Source of the DNA: Cavia porcellus
Lineage: Eukaryota > Chordata > Mammalia > Rodentia > Caviidae
DNA: 64,000 nucleotides
Direction: 5' to 3'
Assembly: GCF_034190915.1 (NCBI RefSeq)
Contig: NW_026947484.1
Coordinates: 207,030,657-207,094,656 of the forward strand
A program made the position numbers and the translations under genes. Of this stretch, positions 24,090 to 36,607 are shown one piece after another (position 1 is the first letter of the stretch; every line of letters starts with the position of its first letter). The notes under the pieces were generated by a model. That model was not told where the DNA came from, ran no database searches, and saw only the letters and a list, made by a program, of their open reading frames with translations.

Positions 24090-24400
24090 TTAAGACCCCT
24101 TGGACTTGCAAGTACTCTGTGGTCCAGTAAGAGCTTGTGAATTGGAATTTGCATATCCTTGCCAGTTTAATTCCTTACTTGTTATTACAGCTCTTCTTGG
24201 AAGACTATTCCCGTCTAAAGCATGTCCATCACCTGCCTGCAAACTGTCCATGTGTGCCCAGCCAGGTGTAGCAGTCCCACCCCGGGGAAGCCCTGCGTGC
24301 ATTCAGGCATTTTCCTTGCCCTTGAGTACTGGGGCCTTTCAGGAATGATTTTACTGTACTAAATAAAGTACAAAATTGCTTAAATTATCCTGTGTCAAAA
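24090..24400. other. GC-richer block ending in AATAAA, origin unknown
   Basis: The stretch differs in composition from its surroundings. It has a plus frame of 82 codons (24100-24348) and an overlapping minus frame (24090-24302), then CTGTACTAAATAAAGTAC. The layout would fit the 3' end of a processed retrocopy or an old repeat. I recognise no parent gene. Confidence 0.2.
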
Positions 24401-25194
24401 ATACAAACAAAAAAGCCAACAAGATTAAAGATCACCTTTTCATGATCTCAGTTGTCACTCAGTGGTAAGTGGAGAGAACCCCAACTGAAGCTTGAGCCTG
24501 GGAGGCTCAGTTCTGCGGCCACTGTGCTGTGAGCCCAGGGCCAGTGTTTGGATGGTATCCTGTTCCCTCTGCCTCCAGAGAACCTCTGGGCCTGCTTAGT
24601 GTGCCATGTCTTCAGCACATGGAACCACTGTTTTATGGCATAACATCAGATTAAAGGTGTCTACTAAAAGGTGTTCTATCAATGAATTTAGACAGGATTT
24701 CTATGTGCTGTCCTTAGGAAATAGCATTCTGGTTTGAAATAATAATAATGCCTAATATTTGATGGGACAGGGTATTTCAGCATGAGCCACCCTACAGTGT
24801 TATAACCTGAAGAAGTAACTTGCCTTTCTGAAGGACTACCCTGCTAGAGTTTTGTAAAGACAGGGAGTAGAAACAGTAAAAGGAGGAGGAAAAAATGACT
24901 TATCTCTATCCTCCACTCCACGCTCTCTACCACTGGGAAAACAGAACCTTCACAATTTTGTTTTCTGACTCTATTTTCTTAAATTGGCAGATAGTTCAAC
25001 TGCTTTAATTTGCTTGTAATTCAAGAGCAAGTCGTTAATGAATCTAATTTTAAAAGTTTCTTGATATTTCAACTGTTTTTCCACTTGCTTAATTATAACC
25101 ATGATACGTGTTGAACCAAGGCACATGTTGCAAAAATAGTATTCAACCTTTTAATTTTACATTTTCTGTTGTTATTATTTAGAATACATAATAT
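24401..25194. other. no recognisable feature
   Basis: A second moderately GC-rich patch (about 24470-24610) lacks any identifiable repeat ends or coding potential. Confidence 0.4.
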
Positions 25195-25375
25195 AAGCCA
25201 GGCAGTTGCGGTGTTGGGCACCTGTAATTCCAGCATTCAAGAAAGCTGAGACAGGAGGACAAGAAAGCTGAGACAGTCATCCTAGACTACACAGGTCAGT
25301 GTGGAATAGATAGTGAGAAGTAATCCCAAGAAACAAAATAAAAATAAATAAATAAATAAAATACCTAGAATACTT
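25195..25375 (+). mobile_element. B1-like SINE with internal 22-bp tandem duplication
   Basis: GCCAGGCAGTTGCGGTG, then GGCACCTGTAATTCCAGCAT (A-box side) and the GCTGAGACAGGAGGAC block identify a 7SL-derived SINE. It has an (AAAT)n-rich tail at 25336-25370. The 22-bp unit beginning AAGAAAGCTGAGACAG occurs at 25239 and again at 25261. The B-box side is diverged. Confidence 0.85.
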
Positions 25376-25445
25376 TACAATGGAACATATATAGAGTCAG
25401 AGTAGAGTAGACACGTAAAATTCAGTTTCTCTTTTCTCTCTACAG

Positions 25446-25551
25446 TTGTGGACCTGAAAATTACTCCTTCATAGGCTCCCGATATGCCAACTTTCTTATC
25501 AGTACTAGTTTTCTGAAGAATCTCATCATCAGGATATCTTATGCAGTGAAG
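25446..25551 (+). CDS. candidate internal exon (106 bp), gene unknown
   Basis: A strong acceptor (CTTTTCTCTCTACAG ending at 25445) and a strong donor (AAG followed by GTAAAT at 25552) bound 106 bp. Exactly one of the three frames is open: it leaves one leading base and gives 35 codons ending on a codon boundary (it begins CGPENYSFIGSRYANF). I do not recognise the protein. Splice-like pairs around short open frames also occur by chance in introns, so this may be a pseudo-exon. Nearby candidates (31190-31272) do not join it in phase directly. Confidence 0.25.
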
Positions 25552-25917
25552 GTAAATATGTCTCTCAGATAATATTTGTAAAACCTATCATAGATAAAAG
25601 ACATTACTATTTTAAAGAAATACTTTAAAATGTGATGAACCAAAGGAAAACCAAGCAGAAAATGGCCTACAGACATGAATATATAATTCATCTACAATGT
25701 ATAGACATTGCCCTTAAGCTAATAGCGTAATATTCAATTTTACACATTAAAGAGATGCATCAATTTAAAATACGCGAAGATAAGATTTCTAAACTATACT
25801 GACAGAATTCTAAAAGTTTTATAGTGCCTTGTATTGTGAGAGTGTAGAGAAAGACATATGTATAGTTGGTAAAATTTAAATAACCATTATGGCGATGAAT
25901 TTTTTTAGACCTAAATA
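25552..25917. other. no recognisable feature
   Basis: AT-rich, nothing identified. Confidence 0.5.
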
Positions 25918-26370
25918 AAGCTGTTAAGGCTTGAATCTAGATGTACCCTCAAAACCTCACAGGTGGAATTTTGGGAAGTAGCTGGATCATACTCATGTGT
26001 GATGCTCATGTGTGATGATCACGTGTGGTGCTGGATTAGGGTATGTGATAACTATATTGGTTTATCACAGTTCTGGGTATGGAAGTGAATGTCCCACATC
26101 GGATGTGGGTGGCACCAATCAACAGGTTTGTATCTGAGATGGGATAAAAGTGAGATGAAGTCTTGCTGGGGCAGCTCTTGCTGCTTTGATGCTTCCTGCC
26201 TGCCGTGTCTCTTCTCTGTGATGCCCCTGTGTCATGGAAATTTGCCTTGGATTCTGTTGACAATGAACTGAAACCTGTCAAACTATGAGCCAAAGTAAAC
26301 CTTTCCTCTTTATTTTGTGGGTGTCAGGAATTTTGTCTCAGCAACAAGAAAAGTAGCTATAACAAAACTA
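25918..26370 (+). mobile_element. MaLR-type solo LTR
   Basis: It begins with GGCTTGAATCTAGATGTACC and CTCAAAACCTCACAGGTGGA. A CTTTGATGCTTCCTGCC middle follows, then AACTATGAGCCAAAGTAAAC at the polyadenylation region and AGTAGCTATAACA at the end. A local repeat of CTCATGTGTGATG (25990-26030) expands the 5' part. Confidence 0.7.
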
Positions 26371-26635
26371 TATGTATACTTACATTTTGATCCACCAACC
26401 CCACAATGAAAATGTATATGGATGAGTTTGCTTTTTCCAGGATTGTTTGTCATTACAGATATTGTAGACAACATAAAATGCTCTCCATGAGATACTGATT
26501 AAATAAATCAGTCGAATAAACATTCATATGCTATAGTACAATGTAGTTGTAAGAAAGAGAGAGGGAAATTTAATGAGTAGATATGGAGTAATCCATGTGT
26601 AAGCATGAAAACTAAATTAAAAAGTAGCACATCAA
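26371..26635. other. no recognisable feature
   Basis: Nothing identified. Confidence 0.5.
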
Positions 26636-26900
26636 AACAAGATAATAGAAAATCAGCAATGGCTTTTGTTATCTTCAAAATAGCTACTCATACGATTAGA
26701 CCTAATAAAATCAAACAAAACAGAGCAGAATAAAACCATTCTAAACAAGTAATACAAGACTTCAAACAAGATAATAAGAAAACAACAATGATTACCATAA
26801 TATATCTTGTTATCTTTGGAATAGCTGCCTATGCTGTCAGATATATTAAAATGAAACAAAACAATGAAAATGATACAGGATATTAAAACAAGATATAGAA
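26636..26900 (-). mobile_element. L1/half-L1 3'UTR fragment, antisense, tandem units
   Basis: Read on the minus strand it contains a TTGTTTGAAGTCTTGTATTAC block and GGCAGCTATTCCAAAGATAA-type units. These correspond to the 3'UTR at 3690-4140 and 46900-47400. AACAAGATAAT(A)-type phrases recur at about 26635, 26763 and 26883, and TTGTTATCTT recurs at 26666 and 26807, giving units of roughly 120-140 bp. Confidence 0.55.
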
Positions 26901-29279
26901 TTGACAACAGTTACCACCTTCAGAAGAAAATACCCATAGTTGCTATTTTGCATATTGTTATCCTCTAGTTAGACACTCAGACTACTGGCCTTACGGCTGC
27001 AAAGTCAATCGAACATTACAATCATGATTTTTACTTCAGTAGTTGTTGTTTTTTACTTCAGTAGATATCATCTCAACTTGTGTTCCTCTGGATCAGCTGG
27101 TTACTTAAAGGATTTTTACTAGACCCCTGTGAAAGAGAAGTGTAGCAGTCAAGACCTTAATGGAAGCCATCACTTTTATCTTGTACTCATCATACCCACT
27201 TGTTCATTCATTTTGCCATATCCAAATCTTCTGTCCTATACACATCTATATTCATGGAATAGTACTCCAGTAATAAAGATCAACACCTCTGATCTTGATT
27301 GTAAACTATCAGTGCACCACTACACATTCTTGCCATATTAAATCACTAATGGTTTTTACCACTGATGACATGAATGGTTCTAATGAGTTTTATGGGTCTT
27401 TTTGCTAATTAAATTATTAAAAAGTATATATGGACTGAACCTAGCTAATTGCTTAAATTTGAATAATTACTACTCTAGTATAAATATTAGGTATTAATAT
27501 TAATTCAGTTACCACAACAACCAAAGGATTTATTTCATTGTTAGCTTATATTTGTGAATTTTTATATAAAAGAAATTTATGAAAGTATTTCCATAAATAA
27601 CATTTTATATATAAAAGCAGCTGATTTTTGTAGAGTGCTCAAAATGTCATAATGTGCTTGCCTTTGTTTGTAATGACAACACCATCTATTTTTGCAGATA
27701 AATTTTGTTAACATTTTCTACATCATTTGCATGGATTTCTTCCTGCTCTTAAATAAGTTACTGTAAAGTTAGTTTTTTTCAAGTATCAATAATTAATTCT
27801 CTAAATTTTAATATAAAAGTTTTACAAGTTACCCATTTCTGGTATATATACTACATATATATAACTATGATACCACACATTAGCTGTATTATAATTTTTA
27901 TGCATTTTAATATTTTCCTTAATATAAGACATTAAAGCAAAAGTCATTGCTGTTTCCCAGCTATGCTATTATTGTTAGTGATAATTTTTTCTTTTATTAT
28001 TTCTTTATTGTTTCTTGGTGGTTTTTCTTATTTTCATTTGAAATTTTTTATTGTAACAATATATAATTTTTGCATACATGTATACACATTATAAAGTATT
28101 CATTTATCAATTTTAAGAATACTTCAGTTTTGTAAAAGTTTTTCACTAGGATGTTGAGCACAGAAAAGGATGAGTCATTTAATTTAATGAAACAAATTTG
28201 GTGACTATCATAATAATATTTAAATTAGTATGAATATTAGTAATACTTATATTTGGGTAGTAATTATTTAAATTCTATAAGGAACTAAGTGTAACAGTCC
28301 ATTTGTGCATTTTGTTCAGTTTAATTAGTAAAAAGACAGGTAAAAGTGATTAGATACATTAGGCTACCAGTGATATAAATCACGGCATTGGGCAGTCATG
28401 CAGGAAGCACCTGTGATTCAAGGGAAGTGGACAATTGAATTCAACTCAGAGCCATCTGGGTGTGAGACACACAAATTACAGCCTGTCACAAATGTGTTAA
28501 ATGAATAGCATCTCTCTGGAGCAATTGCTGAATGTAAAGGTGGATTATGCAAGGTGAGCCAGAAGCAACATGAGTCAGAAAAAAAAGAACCACTCAAAGG
28601 ATGTGAAAGGATCGAAAGTATGCGAATCATTTTGAAGAGACTCAGACTGGACTGACTGCATATAATGTAAGCATCAAAGTTAATAGTAAAATAATGCATT
28701 GTATAATTCACTGAATAAAATAACAATCAATGTGCCTATCTTTATGCAAATATCTATCTGTATTTATATTTTGATAGATATATAGATAGATACATATTTA
28801 TACTGAAAGACTGGGTGAATATACTGAAGCAGAAGGAAAGCTCTTTTATATATGTGTTCTATTATGTGGTCTTTGTTTTCTGGAAGAACCTATAGGAGTG
28901 GTCTCAGAGAGCCATTGAGAACAATAAAATAATAGCTAAAATTTTGGAGGGCTTTGTTCTCTTTCTTACATTATGTGATTCTTACAATAACCTTTTGAAC
29001 TTGATGCACGTATCTTTACTTTACAGAAGGAGTTAAACAAGGTGAAATAACTTTCCATAGATAACTGAACAAGAATGACAGAAAGATTAAATTCTAAAGT
29101 TAGATGGTAATTATAGTGATTCATCATTTGATTTTTTTCTAGAGTTGATATATTTTTCTGGTGGTAGAATCTGATTGCTCTATATGTGTATGTTTTTGCT
29201 TTTTATGACAAAATAAAAATTTCAGATTAAATAGAAACCAGGAGTTGTTGTGAGGTAAAATCTCCTAATTGTAGGTACA
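26901..29279. other. no recognisable feature apart from short AT-rich tracts
   Basis: AT-rich DNA. A degenerate TAGA/TATC run lies near 28745-28795. A block near 28040-28110 may be a scrap of old antisense L1, but is too short to support. Confidence 0.45.
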
Positions 29280-29700
29280 TCTTGGAATTTTGCACAAGAA
29301 ACTTGGAAAACCAAAGGACTAACAGACATGTAAGTGGTAGCTAATGGCAGGACATGACTCTTCCAGTATCCAATCTGTCTGCCAGCAGAGGCATTTTCCT
29401 CAGCTCAGCACCTGAAGCTGTCCTTAGCAAACATAGAATGTCATAAAAGAGATAAGATGGAACAGGGGATTTTCCAAAACACTTGGACACCTAAAGGCAC
29501 CTGAGCATTCACACCAGATACCTCAGGGACTTTGCCTACTGAGACATGAAATCACTGAGGTTTGCTAAGATGGTCCAGCCTAATGTCTCTTGCTTTCTCT
29601 CAAGTCCTATAAAAAAGGTCCACTTCTCTTTGTTCTTTGCAGACTGCCTTATCGCACTCTGTCTGCCTGCAACCAGGTATTAAACCATGTTCCTCATCAC
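29280..29700 (+). mobile_element. possible LTR with TATA-like box
   Basis: A compact block, richer in GC than its flanks, carries CCTATAAAAAAGGTCC (about 29606-29621) followed about 30 bp later by a CTTTGCAGACTGCC region. This resembles the U3/R arrangement of ERV1/ERV2 LTRs. No ends or duplication can be fixed. Confidence 0.25.
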
Positions 29701-31189
29701 TTTCACACAAGCCTGTTAAGTAGTTTCTGCCTCATTTTATCTGATAGTTACATCTTATTTTCAAAGAAGAAAAGCAAGATTATCTATCCCTGAGCTATCC
29801 CAATAAGACAGTTTCAGGACATATTTATGAAAATATACATACCAAAGCCTCAAGGTACATAAAGAAGTAACTTTAAATAACACAATATTAAATGTGTAGA
29901 ATCTATTCCTTTCTGTCTTTCTTGCTGCGTTTTCTTGCATTTCATTAGTGCTAAGGGGGACACCAATACCATACCTGGACATCAATTATTTTTTAGATCT
30001 GAAGAAGAAAATAGTCTAATAGTTAGAAACATTCACATCACACAAAAATACTGTATAAGTATATTGCTGGCATAAATATCCATTTAATCATGAATGAGAG
30101 TCAAAAAATGAAAAATTGCATAAATTACTAAAAAATCAAACCTGAACAAGAATTGAAATAAACTGTCAAAATGGTAAAAATAAGCATTCATGTGCTTTAT
30201 TTAAAATACTTGCTTTCTTCTCTACTCTGGAATTGTTTTAAATTAGAGCTGTGAGTTATCCTGTAATTAAAGTAAGTCCGTTCTGTCACCCAGCATATCC
30301 TTCTTGCTTGTCACGCCTCCTTTCATCCTTTGTGCTTCTGTTTACTGAATTCTATCAAACATATGTAACAACAGGAAACTTTCAGAATCAGACTGTTTCT
30401 TGGTAATTTTATAACACTTTCTAAAACTTTTGCCTCACATTTCTTCCCCTCTATAAAACTCAAGTGCTCTTGAAATTGGCAAATAATGTTTAATAACTCA
30501 TCACATAAGCTGATCCAGTGAATGTATTCATATATATATATAACATGTGCAAAAGGGGAATGTTTTGAATTAGAAATACAATGATAAGAGTGTGGAGTCA
30601 TCTGGAACCTGGTTTAATGCTGAGCAGATATTCAAGACATGGTACTGGAGAACAAGATGTCAAAGGAATAAACTCAGCCAAAGGGAGGCATAAAGTCTCA
30701 AAATAGACTTCTAATTCAGGAAAGCAACAAAAAGCTTTAGGAATGTGGGTCTTAACCATAATTACATTAAAGTACAAATCAAAAAGTTAACCAGGGCAAC
30801 AGGCTGATTGCTACTGGAAAGAAAAGAGAATATTCACTTCATAAGATAGAAGTGACCACATTCAGGCTTCCATTATGAAAGACCAGGGAAGACAGAGAAA
30901 TGCTAAGACAGTATTAACCAGGATACCTGGGTCTGTGGGGAAGCTCTGGTGCTGCAGACTTTTACCAACTGCACCCTCAGTGAAGGGTAAGACTTTATAA
31001 ACACCTTTGTTGATGACTGATCTCCAACACTCCAAGGGGCAGATTTGAGGCAGTGTGCTAGGGGAAAGGCATGTACAGGTTACAGTGTGCCTCTGCATTA
31101 AAAGTTTGCAGAAAAAAATTAAAAGCAAGGATAAAGATTTTTCACATGAGAATATATAAACTAAGTACATATTTTTGATAATTTTCCAG
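29701..31189. other. no recognisable feature
   Basis: AT-rich, nothing identified. Minus-strand frames at 30323-30601 and 30862-31200 (92 and 112 codons) show no known domain. Confidence 0.45.
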
Positions 31190-31272
31190 GTGTTTCTCAA
31201 AATACCAAGACAGAAAACATTATCATTCAGAATGTAAGCATTGGAGATGAACAGAGTGCTCCCTGTACCACA
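31190..31272 (+). CDS. candidate internal exon (83 bp), gene unknown
   Basis: An acceptor (TTTTTGATAATTTTCCAG ending at 31189) and a near-consensus donor (ACA followed by GTAAGTTC at 31273) enclose 83 bp. Only the frame leaving two leading bases is open throughout (27 codons, beginning VSQNTKTENIIIQNV). The other two frames have stops. I do not recognise the product. It could be a host exon, an exon of a non-coding transcript or a chance pseudo-exon. Confidence 0.22.
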
Positions 31273-32524
31273 GTAAGTTCACTACACTACAAAAGATATC
31301 AATTTCTAAAAGAATAGGAAAATATTAATTGATTTGTATTTCCTCACTTATGTGTTCATAGTTTTCAGAAACTTAAAATCTTAAGGCAATCTAACTCTTA
31401 CATATGTAGTTTTACAATGAGGAAAGTTTCTTCAGCTTAGTATAGCTTACTATAGTTTTCATTATGATGAAGAATATTTTTGTCCAACCACTTTAAATTA
31501 GTTATACTTGATTTTTATTATAACTCTTGAAATATCTTTCAGTGAGTGGTCAGTAGAATTATTACAAAGCGACTCAAATGAAAATGATCCAAAGAAAAAT
31601 ACAGTTATGAGAAACCACTTAGTACAACAAGTTTAACATTTCAAATATATCTCTCATTCAAATTTTTGAATGTACAATTCCTAAAGTGTTTCCTGGATAT
31701 CAGTTTAAATTGTGATATAATTATAGTAGGGCTGTTAGTACTTATTATGACAAATTTACTTCTAATTAATTCATTTGTTTTTACATAAGGACTTCCATAG
31801 GATTACATTTTAATTCAGTGTAAGGCTATTATCTGAAAGTGTTTCCATCTTGGCAATAAAGGGTGGTGATTTAGTTATAATTAAAGAGAAATGAGTATAT
31901 GAAAACCTAATGAAGTTCAGAGAAATATTCATTATGTTTCAATACATTTATATTATCTAATCTCCCAATAAATTGTTATACCTCTATCATAATTAAATAG
32001 GAATTAACTCATTTAATTTAAAAGAAAATTCTGATCAGAATTATTACTTTGTTACTGATCTATTGAAAACTTAATTGAGAGTGTAGGAAACATATCTTTT
32101 AATGAATCAAAACAAAAAGTGAGTGTTGCATTGCAAGTGCATTATAATGGAATGAAGCTGTTTTCAGAATCATGATGATCACAGCATATTAGCAATTTTT
32201 ATGCATTGTATGTCTGATACTAAAAGTTTTTCACATTTTAGAGTTCAAATGCTTCATATTCTATTTCTTTCCTGTCTTTCATTATTTGATATAGACCACT
32301 ATCACATTAGTTTTTTTTTAATTTCTAAAGATAAAGCTTCTTTCTTGTTTACTTGCTGTATATTAGTACATTGAGTGACTGGGCAAACCGTGTCCTTCTC
32401 TGAGTGTACCCAGAGGAGTACAAAAACATGTTGGGAATTAATTTGCTGTTTGTACATAATTTTTGCTTTTATTTTTTCCTTCCTCTCCTGTCCCTCCCCT
32501 TCCTTTTCCTTTCTTTCTCCCTTT
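31273..32524. other. no recognisable feature
   Basis: AT-rich, nothing identified; a pyrimidine-rich run lies near 32470-32525. Confidence 0.5.
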
Positions 32525-33480
32525 TCAACAGCTTTATTGAAATGAAATTCATAGATCCTTTTGCTGCCTAAAGTATAAAATTGTATGATTTTCAGTGTGT
32601 TCACAAACATGTCCCACATCACTAGGAGTAAAATAGAGCTAATTTTCATCATTTAAAAAAAAGTTACATATCCTTTAGCTGTCACTGTCTTATTTCCCTA
32701 TACCATCTACCCCTTTCCTTTAATTTTATGGTGTCATGAATTTCTATTCTTTCTGCACAAATTTTTCTATTTGGGACATTTTGTATATATGGAATTATAC
32801 AAAATATGGTCTTTTGAGACTGGGTCTCTCACTTATCATATCACTTTCATGGTTTATTTGTTTTGCAAACTGTATTACGATTTACTACATTTATAGCTAA
32901 GTAAAATTTGTATGGATATATTATCTTTACCTATTTGTTAACTAATGAACATTTCTTAGTTTCTAGCTTTTTAGCATTATAATTTGTATGATATATGATG
33001 TATATAATATATGTATTTATTACATATTATATGTCATATATATATATATATATATATATATACATGTTTTGTGTTGAAATATGGTTTACATGTATGGTAG
33101 AAATTACTGATCATACATTAACTTGAGCTTTAAACTTTTGAGGAAAAGTTACACTGTTTCACCATTTATATTCTCCCCAGCAGTTATATAGGTTTTGATT
33201 TCTCCATATCTTCATTTGTTATTATTTATTATATTTTATTCATTATATACTGAGTGTGAAACAGAATGTTATCAAGGTTTTGTTTTGCATTCCCCTAACT
33301 GTGTGAAGCATTTCTCCATACGCTTTTTATCTCTTTGGCTACCTTCTTCAAAGAAATTGTTATTCATATCTTTTTCCATTTTCAAATTGTGTTATTTGCC
33401 TTCTGTAATTGAGTTAGAGGTTTCATGTGGTGAAATGTATATCCTTTTGCAGATATAAGATTCATGGAAAATCGACTGAC
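32525..33480 (-). mobile_element. ancient L1 3' end, antisense, very degraded
   Basis: On the plus strand CAGCTTTATTGAAATGAAATTC begins a series of landmarks of old mammalian L1 read backwards. These include TTTTCTATTTGGGACATTTTG, a GGTTTATTTGTTTTGC area, a TTTGCATTCCCCTAACTGTG block and CATATCTTTTTCCATTTTCA. They represent the 3'UTR and ORF2 C-terminus. An (AT)n tract interrupts it at about 33000-33064. No frame survives. Confidence 0.7.
33000..33064. repeat. (AT)n microsatellite, imperfect
   Basis: A degenerate ATATGT/TATA region leading into about 22 bases of perfect AT repeat. Confidence 0.9.
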
Positions 33481-33978
33481 TATAAATTTTTCATGCATAT
33501 CAACAACTAGCATGTGGTACCAAGATGACTTATGATTTGTGCCATTAGTGACACTTTAGCAAATGGTTTGAAATGTCTGCCTGGATCAGCTTATTCTTCA
33601 TTTCACATTTATTTCTCATATTTGAAATGAACACCAATGAAGAACGACTCTTTTTGCCATTTGTAACTGTACAAGAGAGCACAACACTTAAAAAACCCCT
33701 TAACTCTAGTGTTAAGTCCTCAACTCTATGTATCACTACAAACTCTCCAAGAGACTAGAACACTACAAAGGAAAGAAATATTCTAAATGTCAAAGCAATC
33801 AAATAGTTCTCAAAGTCGTTTCTCATATCTAACTGAGTTTTAAGTTCTCTTTCTCTCAAATATTTTTCTAAGGAAAGATCAATACTTTATTCTATCTGCA
33901 CTTCCTTATTATCATTAAACCAAATATTTTCTTGGTAAAAAGAGCTCAGCAGTTGAGTCTGGTTGTGAAGCAGATTGA

Positions 33979-33980
<2 letters not shown>
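33481..33980. other. no recognisable feature
   Basis: Nothing identified; complementary frames at 33545-33758 are short. Confidence 0.5.

Positions 33981-34021
<41 letters not shown>
33981..34021. repeat. (AT)n microsatellite
   Basis: About 40 bases of perfect AT dinucleotide repeat. Confidence 0.97.
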
Positions 34022-34024
<3 letters not shown>

Positions 34025-34324
34025 AGGCATATATCTCTACTATTTTATCTTCCCTTTATTATGAGTCAGTAACCTGCAATTGAACCCTTGATCAATGATA
34101 AATGAATACAGAATGAATGACTCTGATCTATTTTCCATTGCTTCTTTGACATCTAGAGAGGCAAAGTTCACGCTTATTGTTTAAATTTGCTTTCATGTTG
34201 GTCAACTGATTATCCTCTTCTAATGGATATTCTGAAGGCATCACTCAATTATTAAGGTTGAGAACTTCTAAATTTGTTTTTTGTCATTTTCATAAGTGTC
34301 TATTTTCCATTAATTACATATTGT
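34022..34324. other. no recognisable feature
   Basis: Nothing identified. Confidence 0.5.
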
Positions 34325-34722
34325 TATGGCTTAGATCTAAAATGTCACCCAATGTCTTATGTATTCAAAGGTGGCTTTTGGAAGGGAATTAGATCATGTA
34401 GCTGCTATATTCATCAGTGGGTGAATCCATTCATGAATTCTGTGCTGTTAGGATCTGGGGAATGGTTAGAGAGAGGCCCCCTTGACCTGAGAGGGTTTTG
34501 CCTGTCTCTAGCTCCTTCCTTCTCTCTGCTTCCCCCCTCTCACAGGTTTAGCTGCTGTCTTCCACGAGCCAACTCCACGGTGCCATTTGTACCTTGCAGC
34601 CAGTCAACCATGGACTAAACCTTTTGAAACTATGAGCTAAAGTAACTCTTCCACCTTTCAGTTGTAGCTTTCAACTGGTTTTGTCCACAAATAGGAAGCC
34701 AAGAGAGTGACTAACACCCATA
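34325..34722 (+). mobile_element. MaLR-type solo LTR
   Basis: It starts at TTATGGCTTAGATCTAAAAT and has the CTTTTGGAAGGGAATTAGAT block. A C/T-rich middle is followed by CCATGGACTAAACC and ACTATGAGCTAAAGTAACTC (polyadenylation region), and the family end GAGAGTGACTAACAC. No partner LTR is present. The 114-codon frame at 34274-34618 is a by-product. Confidence 0.65.
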
Positions 34723-36600
34723 GATCGCATGATGCTTTCCTGCATATGCCTCAATAGATTTCTCTAACTTTTATATTTGTTTGGTCAAGCTGGCCCTCCC
34801 ACTGCTGAATAAATAAACCTCTTCAGGTCAAATACAATTCCCAATTGCCTATTCCTACTTTTATACTCTTTATTTTATTGGATAGTTTCAATCCTTTATC
34901 CACTTGCATACATGAATGGATATGTATACATAACCTGTCCTTATAGAGTTGGTCTAGTAATGAGATTTTTTAAACATTACCCTTTATTACTAGTTTTGTA
35001 TTTTTCAAATTATATTTCAAGTTCAGGTTTCAGGTAGACAAATACATACAAATAGCATATGTATAGTGAAGATAGCATATGCATCCTCTTACAAAGATCC
35101 ATAGGTTGAAATTTAGTATACTAATAATCACATAATTTATGCACATCACTTCATACAAGGAAATATTATTAAAGCTAAGTGAAACAAAGGCCCAAGTCTT
35201 GACAACATAGATAATAAGAACTGACATTCAAAATATTTCCTGAAATTTTAGGGAGCTTGTTTACTTCATAAATTGTCAAGAGCCTATGACACACTCTGAA
35301 CAAAGAGTTTTAAAAGGTCCTCTGCTGACTAAACAAACGTCTTTTTGCCATATTATTGATTTTATAGTGCTCCATTTTAGCTTCCTTGAGGCCATTACCT
35401 CCAGGCTAGCCTTTACTTCCTTAGGCAATAACCATTTTTAAGCTTGCCAACCAAGCAAGAGATGGCTTAGTTATGGCTTAGCTGCCAAACCTCAGCACTC
35501 CTCAGTTCCTCTGAGGCAGTTGGAGAGAATTGTGACAGGTCAGCAGTAAGCTTCTGGTTTTCTTTTCAGACTGACCTAATACTCATATTTCAGGGCATTT
35601 CATATTTGAAATGACAAAACAGGGCGGCTTTGGTTTACATAATTTAGGACACTTCTGCAGAAGTCTATGATTCCAAAATGTTCATTTCTCCTCCCAGTTT
35701 CTTTCACCTCCAGCTCTCATCATGAGTGCTTTTAATACAATGTAATGATATAGAATAAAGGGCCCTTTGAATTATAATCACTTTCCTTTACAGATGAGAA
35801 AACAGGCCATAGTTTGAGTTTTTTTTTAAGTGCAGTAATGCTTGGAGATAATCATATTTATAGGCATAATGCACATGCATTCACAGTAATCAGAATAAAG
35901 TATCATTCAGTACATCAGACTGCCCCTTCTCTTCTTGTTACTTAAACAGGTAGAGTACATTTGTGCCCAGTTATTTGAATTATCCAGGAGAAACATATAA
36001 GCCTAAAGATTTTAGGAGGTGACAAAAGTTAGAATTGCAATTTAAATTGGATTAATGGTAATAAGGAAGTGCAAGTAGAATAAAGTATTGATCTTTCCTT
36101 AGATTTTTATGGTTTTTGACTGTGCTGCCTTTACTGTATTTCTGAAAATATCTAGGGAGATTTTTATTACATTTTTCATTTCTGGAACATATTTATTTCT
36201 CTTTTATAACTGTTTCTTTTTAAAGATTTTTAAATGTTTAGATTTATTTCAACACAATTTACAACATCTACTTAGAACATTATTGTAATGGCCACTCTGA
36301 CATATTTCACATATTTCCAACTTGTGAATAATCTCAGGGTTGATGTTAATTGATTGAATTTTCTCTTCCAAGTTGTGCTTTGCTTAATTGCTTGATAATA
36401 AAAGACTTTCAGTGGTATCTTTGAGGTTTGGTACATTACAGTGGGACACATTTCCTTCTTTAAAACTTTTATTTCAGCAGGTAGTCACTTCATCAGACTG
36501 AGGATCTAAATCTTTGTCTACTGTAAAGTCTAGTTTCATTGATAATCTACTTTAGAAAACTTGACAGTGACATGCTGATGTGTTTTATCCTTCTGTGTTT
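34723..36600. other. no recognisable feature
   Basis: AT-rich. A slightly GC-richer block (35370-35560, with repeated ATGGCTTAG words) might be an old LTR but cannot be assigned. Confidence 0.4.
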
Positions 36601-36607
36601 CTTATAG

